7,920 nucleotides of DNA, from assembly GCA_030629865.1 (NCBI GenBank), contig DAOVOC010000040.1:1-7920 (forward strand). Direction: 5' to 3'. This DNA is from a bacterium (GTDB taxonomy: Bacteria; Babelota; Babeliae; Babelales; GCA-2401785). A program made the position numbers and the translations under genes. Under the pieces are notes generated by a model. It ran no database searches, had not been told where the DNA came from, and saw only the letters and a list, made by a program, of their open reading frames with translations. Positions 5,314-7,920 of the stretch are shown here, piece by piece (position 1 is the first letter of the stretch; every line of letters starts with the position of its first letter).

Positions 5314-5844
5314 ATGAACACACAAGAAGAAATTCTCGATTTGGTCTCTCCAGAAGACATCGTCATCGGCCAAGCTCCACGATCAGAAATCTATGCAAAA
5401 AAACTCGACTACATCCGCGTTATCAATGCTTTTTTAATTAATTCTGAAGGATTCGTTTGGATTCCACGCAGACATGCTTCAAAAAAGCTCTTTCCATCCC
5501 GTCTTGATTGCAGTGTTGGCGGCCATGTTTCTTCAGGAGAAACGTACGAAAAGGCACTATTTCGTGGAACACAAGAAGAACTAAATATAAATCTTAAAGA
5601 TATGCTATTTCGTGAGATTGCATATCTCAAACCACTAAAAGATAATATTTCAGCGTTCTGCAAACTATATGCAATTTATAGTGATTCAGACCCTGATTAT
5701 AACCAAGATGATTTTGTATCAGCTGAATGGCTTTTCCCCAAAGAAGTCATAGAAAGAATAAAAGCTGGGGAAAAGGCCAAGGGGGATCTGCCAACGCTCA
5801 TCGAAGTAATTAACAAAAAGATTATTCTTCAGCACAAGATGTAA
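5314..5844 (+). CDS. Nudix protein of the YfcD / isopentenyl-diphosphate isomerase-like type
   Basis: A 176-residue cytoplasmic protein. The opening (about 11-40, with DIVIGQAPRSEIY then DYIRVINAFLIN) and VWIPRRHASKKLFPSRLDCSVGGHVSSGE (48-76) match the layout shared by YfcD-type Nudix hydrolases and type 1 isopentenyl-diphosphate isomerase. The Nudix box begins GGHVSSGE (69-76) and continues to Arg84 and QEEL (87-90). It deviates at REUXEEXGU: Gly85 replaces the first Glu and Asn91 the usual Gly, while the Glu88-Glu89 pair is intact. The TNTCCSHP-type motif of true isomerase, with its catalytic Cys, is absent (LDCSVGGHV instead), so isomerase function is unlikely but not excluded. Substrate is unknown. 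It follows ssrA on the same strand, and its last 23 bases overlap the convergent nrdG. Confidence 0.85.
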   Translation: MNTQEEILDLVSPEDIVIGQAPRSEIYAKKLDYIRVINAFLINSEGFVWIPRRHASKKLFPSRLDCSVGGHVSSGETYEKALFRGTQEELNINLKDMLFREIAYLKPLKDNISAFCKLYAIYSDSDPDYNQDDFVSAEWLFPKEVIERIKAGEKAKGDLPTLIEVINKKIILQHKM

Positions 5845-6448
5845 GGTTTTTATCAAAAGCGTTTTCTGGTTTAAACTTCTGCTTAACCCACCAAGAACCG
5901 TTTGGTATTATTTCTTTTATTTTTTCAAGATCAGAATTGTCCATAAGCGGCTCAACAAACGTTGTTCTAAATTGGTGCTCAACACCGCTTGAAGCAATAA
6001 GCTGTATACTTTCTTGTATCTTTTTAATTGGCGCTTTAACCCCAGCAAGACGATCATACGATTCAAAAGATGACTTGATATCCATTGCGATAAAATCTAA
6101 AAGCTTTTCATCAAGTAGTTTTTTCACAACATGCGGCCGACTGCCGTTGGTATCAAGCTTTACTAAAAATCCCATCGCTTTGATCTTTTGTATAAAAAAT
6201 TCCAGATCAAATTGTAATGTTGGTTCTCCACCCGTAACAACAACACCATCAAGCTTGTCTTGCCGGCACCTTAAAAAATCAAAAAAACTATCTTCTGGCA
6301 TAAGGCTTCCAGAAGAAGGCTTTGCAGGAAGCAGAGCCCCGTTGTGACAAAACGGACAGCGAAAATTACATCCTTGTGTAAATACAATTGCCGCAATCTT
6401 TCCTGGATAATCGGTAAGCGTAAAAGGCTCGTAGCCAGCAATCTTCAT
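5822..6448 (-). CDS. nrdG: Anaerobic ribonucleoside-triphosphate reductase activating protein (radical SAM)
   Basis: A radical S-adenosylmethionine enzyme that installs the glycyl radical on class III ribonucleotide reductase. The 208-residue protein opens with the family start MKIAGYEPFTLTDYPGK. The [4Fe-4S] motif CNFRCPFC gives Cys27, Cys31 and Cys34 (CxxxCxxC), followed by HNG. GGEPTLQ (73-79) is the SAM-contacting GGE motif, and LDTNGS the next conserved strand. It is longer than E. coli NrdG (about 154 residues), matching the longer activase type usually found with this kind of NrdD. The start is fixed by an ATGA overlap with the nrdD stop, which suggests translational coupling; no independent Shine-Dalgarno is visible. 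Its 3' end overlaps the convergent Nudix gene by 23 bases. Confidence 0.95.
   Translation of the reverse strand: MKIAGYEPFTLTDYPGKIAAIVFTQGCNFRCPFCHNGALLPAKPSSGSLMPEDSFFDFLRCRQDKLDGVVVTGGEPTLQFDLEFFIQKIKAMGFLVKLDTNGSRPHVVKKLLDEKLLDFIAMDIKSSFESYDRLAGVKAPIKKIQESIQLIASSGVEHQFRTTFVEPLMDNSDLEKIKEIIPNGSWWVKQKFKPENAFDKNLTSCAEE
6445..6448 (-). other. nrdD-nrdG stop/start overlap (ATGA)
   Basis: On the minus strand ATGA contains both the nrdG ATG (6448-6446) and the nrdD TGA (6447-6445). This is the classic arrangement for reinitiation, giving nrdG expression tied to nrdD translation. Confidence 0.85.
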
Positions 6449-7920
6449 AATTGTAGTTCGTTTTCTTTTTTACGATTACGCTTTTTGATGTTTTTATTAT
6501 TTTGCACTTCATATGTCCTACGAACCCTAAACTCTTCTTGTTTCCCATCATTCCAATGTGAAACTGGCCTAATGTATCCAACTATTCGCGAATAGACCTC
6601 TGTTTTTTTGCCACATTTTGAACACACCTTTTGTTCCCCTTGCAAATAACCATGCTCAGGACAAATTGAAAAAGTAGGCGTAATTGAAAGATATGGAAGT
6701 TTATATTGTTCAAAAATCTTTTTAATAAAAAGCTTTACCGCACTTGGATCTGCAATCGATTCCCCAAGAAATGTATGGAAAACAGTTCCCCCAGTGTATA
6801 AAGACTGCAAATCATCTTGTTTTTCAATCGCCTCAAGTGGATCATTTGTATAGTTAACTGGAAGCTGTGTTGAGTTGCTGTAAAAACACGCATTATATTC
6901 ACCATCTTCTCCTTCAGCAGTCTTGATATCTGAATATTTTTCTAAATCTATTCCAGCCAACCTGCGAGATGTTCCCTCGGCTGGCGTCGCTTCAAGATTA
7001 TAGATGTTTCCAGTCTGTTTTTGAAACTCAATAAGCCTGTCGCGCATATGATGCATAATCTTTTTAGCAAATTCAACACCATTTTCACTTGCAATATTTT
7101 CACTCAAGAAGTTGAGGCAAGCTTCGTTAAATCCAACCAGTCCAACCGTTGCAAAGTGATTATGCCAATAACTTCCGTGACGCTCTTTGATCATACGCAA
7201 ATAAAATTTTGAATATGGATAAAGACCTTGATCTGTAAGCTTTTCAATAATCTTACGTTTATTCTCAAGGCTTACTCTGGCAACTTCCATAAGCCGATCA
7301 AGCCTGCTAATAAAATCTTCTTCTGATTTAGCAAGATATCCAATTCTCGACATGTTGATTGTTACAACTCCAATTGATCCCGTTAATGGATTTGAACCAA
7401 ATAGTCCACCACCTCGGTGTTTTAATTCTCTTATATCAAGCCGCAAACGACAACACATCGAAAGAGCATCATCTGGAGACAGATCAGAGTTAATAAAGTT
7501 GGCGAAGTACGGAATACCGTATTTGGCCGTCACCTTCCAAAGCGGCTCAAGTTCGGGATTGTCCCAATCAAAATCCTTGGTGATGTTGTACGTTGGAATA
7601 GGGAAAGTGAACACACTTCCCTTGCGATCACCTTCGGTCATAACTTCTAGAAACGCTCTATTAATCAGATTCATTTCATCCTGGAATTCAGCATACGTTT
7701 CTTTTTGCGGCATACCGCCGATTATGACATGCTCATTAACCAACGTTGATGGCGGCTGCAAATCCATGGTGATGTTAGTAAATGGAGTCTGGAAACCAAC
7801 ACGAGTTGGAACATTGGCATTGTATATAAACTCTTGCATAGCTTGTTTCACTTGGTCATACGACAACTTTTCATACCGGACAAATGGTGCCAATAATGTA
7901 TCAAAATTAGAAAATGCTTG
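6445..7920 (-). CDS. nrdD: Anaerobic (class III) ribonucleoside-triphosphate reductase, C-terminal 491 residues
   Basis: The glycyl-radical enzyme that reduces ribonucleotides to deoxyribonucleotides without oxygen. The frame is open to the right edge; visible residue 1 is not the start. Landmarks, numbered from the edge: TRVGFQTPFTNITMD (about 39-53); MCCRLRLD with Cys156-Cys157, probably including the thiyl-radical cysteine; NPLTGSIGVVTINMSRIGYLA (about 177-197), a class III signature; a zinc site CPEHG...CSKCG near the C-terminus; and RIVGYIRP with the probable radical glycine Gly448. After the core a basic tail of about 20 residues (QNNKNIKKRNRKKENELQL) extends past where I expect the family to end. 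Full-length relatives have roughly 600-700 residues, so the N-terminus and any ATP cone are outside the window. It sits directly upstream of its activase nrdG, overlapping by four bases. Presence implies growth, at least at times, under low oxygen. Confidence 0.95.
   Translation of the reverse strand, partial: QAFSNFDTLLAPFVRYEKLSYDQVKQAMQEFIYNANVPTRVGFQTPFTNITMDLQPPSTLVNEHVIIGGMPQKETYAEFQDEMNLINRAFLEVMTEGDRKGSVFTFPIPTYNITKDFDWDNPELEPLWKVTAKYGIPYFANFINSDLSPDDALSMCCRLRLDIRELKHRGGGLFGSNPLTGSIGVVTINMSRIGYLAKSEEDFISRLDRLMEVARVSLENKRKIIEKLTDQGLYPYSKFYLRMIKERHGSYWHNHFATVGLVGFNEACLNFLSENIASENGVEFAKKIMHHMRDRLIEFQKQTGNIYNLEATPAEGTSRRLAGIDLEKYSDIKTAEGEDGEYNACFYSNSTQLPVNYTNDPLEAIEKQDDLQSLYTGGTVFHTFLGESIADPSAVKLFIKKIFEQYKLPYLSITPTFSICPEHGYLQGEQKVCSKCGKKTEVYSRIVGYIRPVSHWNDGKQEEFRVRRTYEVQNNKNIKKRNRKKENELQL

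Noticed and set aside
5059..5373. A 104-codon minus-strand frame over the 3' half of the tmRNA
   Set aside because: Its bases are accounted for by tmRNA pseudoknots and the T arm. Such frames are a common false annotation over tmRNA genes.
7891..7893. TTG as the nrdD start codon
   Set aside because: The frame stays open to the window edge, and the residues before it (AFSNFDTL) continue the family sequence, so it is an internal Leu codon.
1..7920. CRISPR arrays, insertion sequences, prophage or plasmid genes
   Set aside because: No regularly spaced repeats, transposase motifs, terminal inverted repeats or phage genes are visible; ssrA is a common integration target, but no integrase or duplicated 3' end of ssrA is seen nearby.

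Overview
The window is bacterial chromosome from an AT-rich (roughly 40% GC by eye) organism that uses the standard genetic code, with TGA ending two of the genes. Every complete gene is compact and spacing is tight. The gene set combines oxygen-independent dNTP synthesis (class III ribonucleotide reductase), universal translation genes (leuS, ksgA, tmRNA) and a secreted clostripain-type peptidase. I cannot place the organism firmly. Sequence style and content would fit an uncultivated or host-associated lineage such as Dependentiae or a similar candidate phylum, but this is an impression, not a result.

Layout from left to right. Positions 1-1420 (minus) carry the N-terminal 473 residues of leucyl-tRNA synthetase, which runs off the left edge. 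A 306-base AT-rich divergent spacer follows, with a short GC-richer block just before the next gene. Two plus-strand genes come next: an exported C11 (clostripain-like) cysteine peptidase (1727-3190) and a Nudix protein (3263-3877). ksgA (3887-4690, minus) converges on them. In the spacer behind ksgA lies a full one-piece tmRNA gene, ssrA (4823-5255, plus), followed 58 bases later by a second Nudix protein (5314-5844). This converges on, and overlaps by 23 bases, the minus-strand nrdD-nrdG pair (nrdG 5822-6448; nrdD 6445 to the right edge, its N-terminus missing). nrdD and nrdG share an ATGA overlap and form an operon.

The standout is the tmRNA. Acceptor stem with the G3.U alanine identity pair, T arm, PK1 and three downstream pseudoknots can all be paired by hand, so the RNA looks functional. 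Its tag frame, however, runs from a GCA resume codon at 4917 to TAA at 5028-5030: 37 residues instead of the usual 10-15 or so. The middle of that tag is a hydrophobic stretch of about 15-19 residues followed by an Arg-Arg-Lys-acidic segment and an alanine/valine-rich end (VVATAVA). In effect the trans-translation tag carries a predicted transmembrane helix. This suggests that rescued proteins are anchored in, or stop-transferred into, the membrane with a cytosolic degron, perhaps for a membrane protease such as FtsH. I know of no described precedent, so this is the item most worth testing.

Functional links within the window are limited: translation (leuS, ksgA, ssrA), nucleotide chemistry (nrdD, nrdG, possibly the two Nudix proteins) and export (C11 peptidase).
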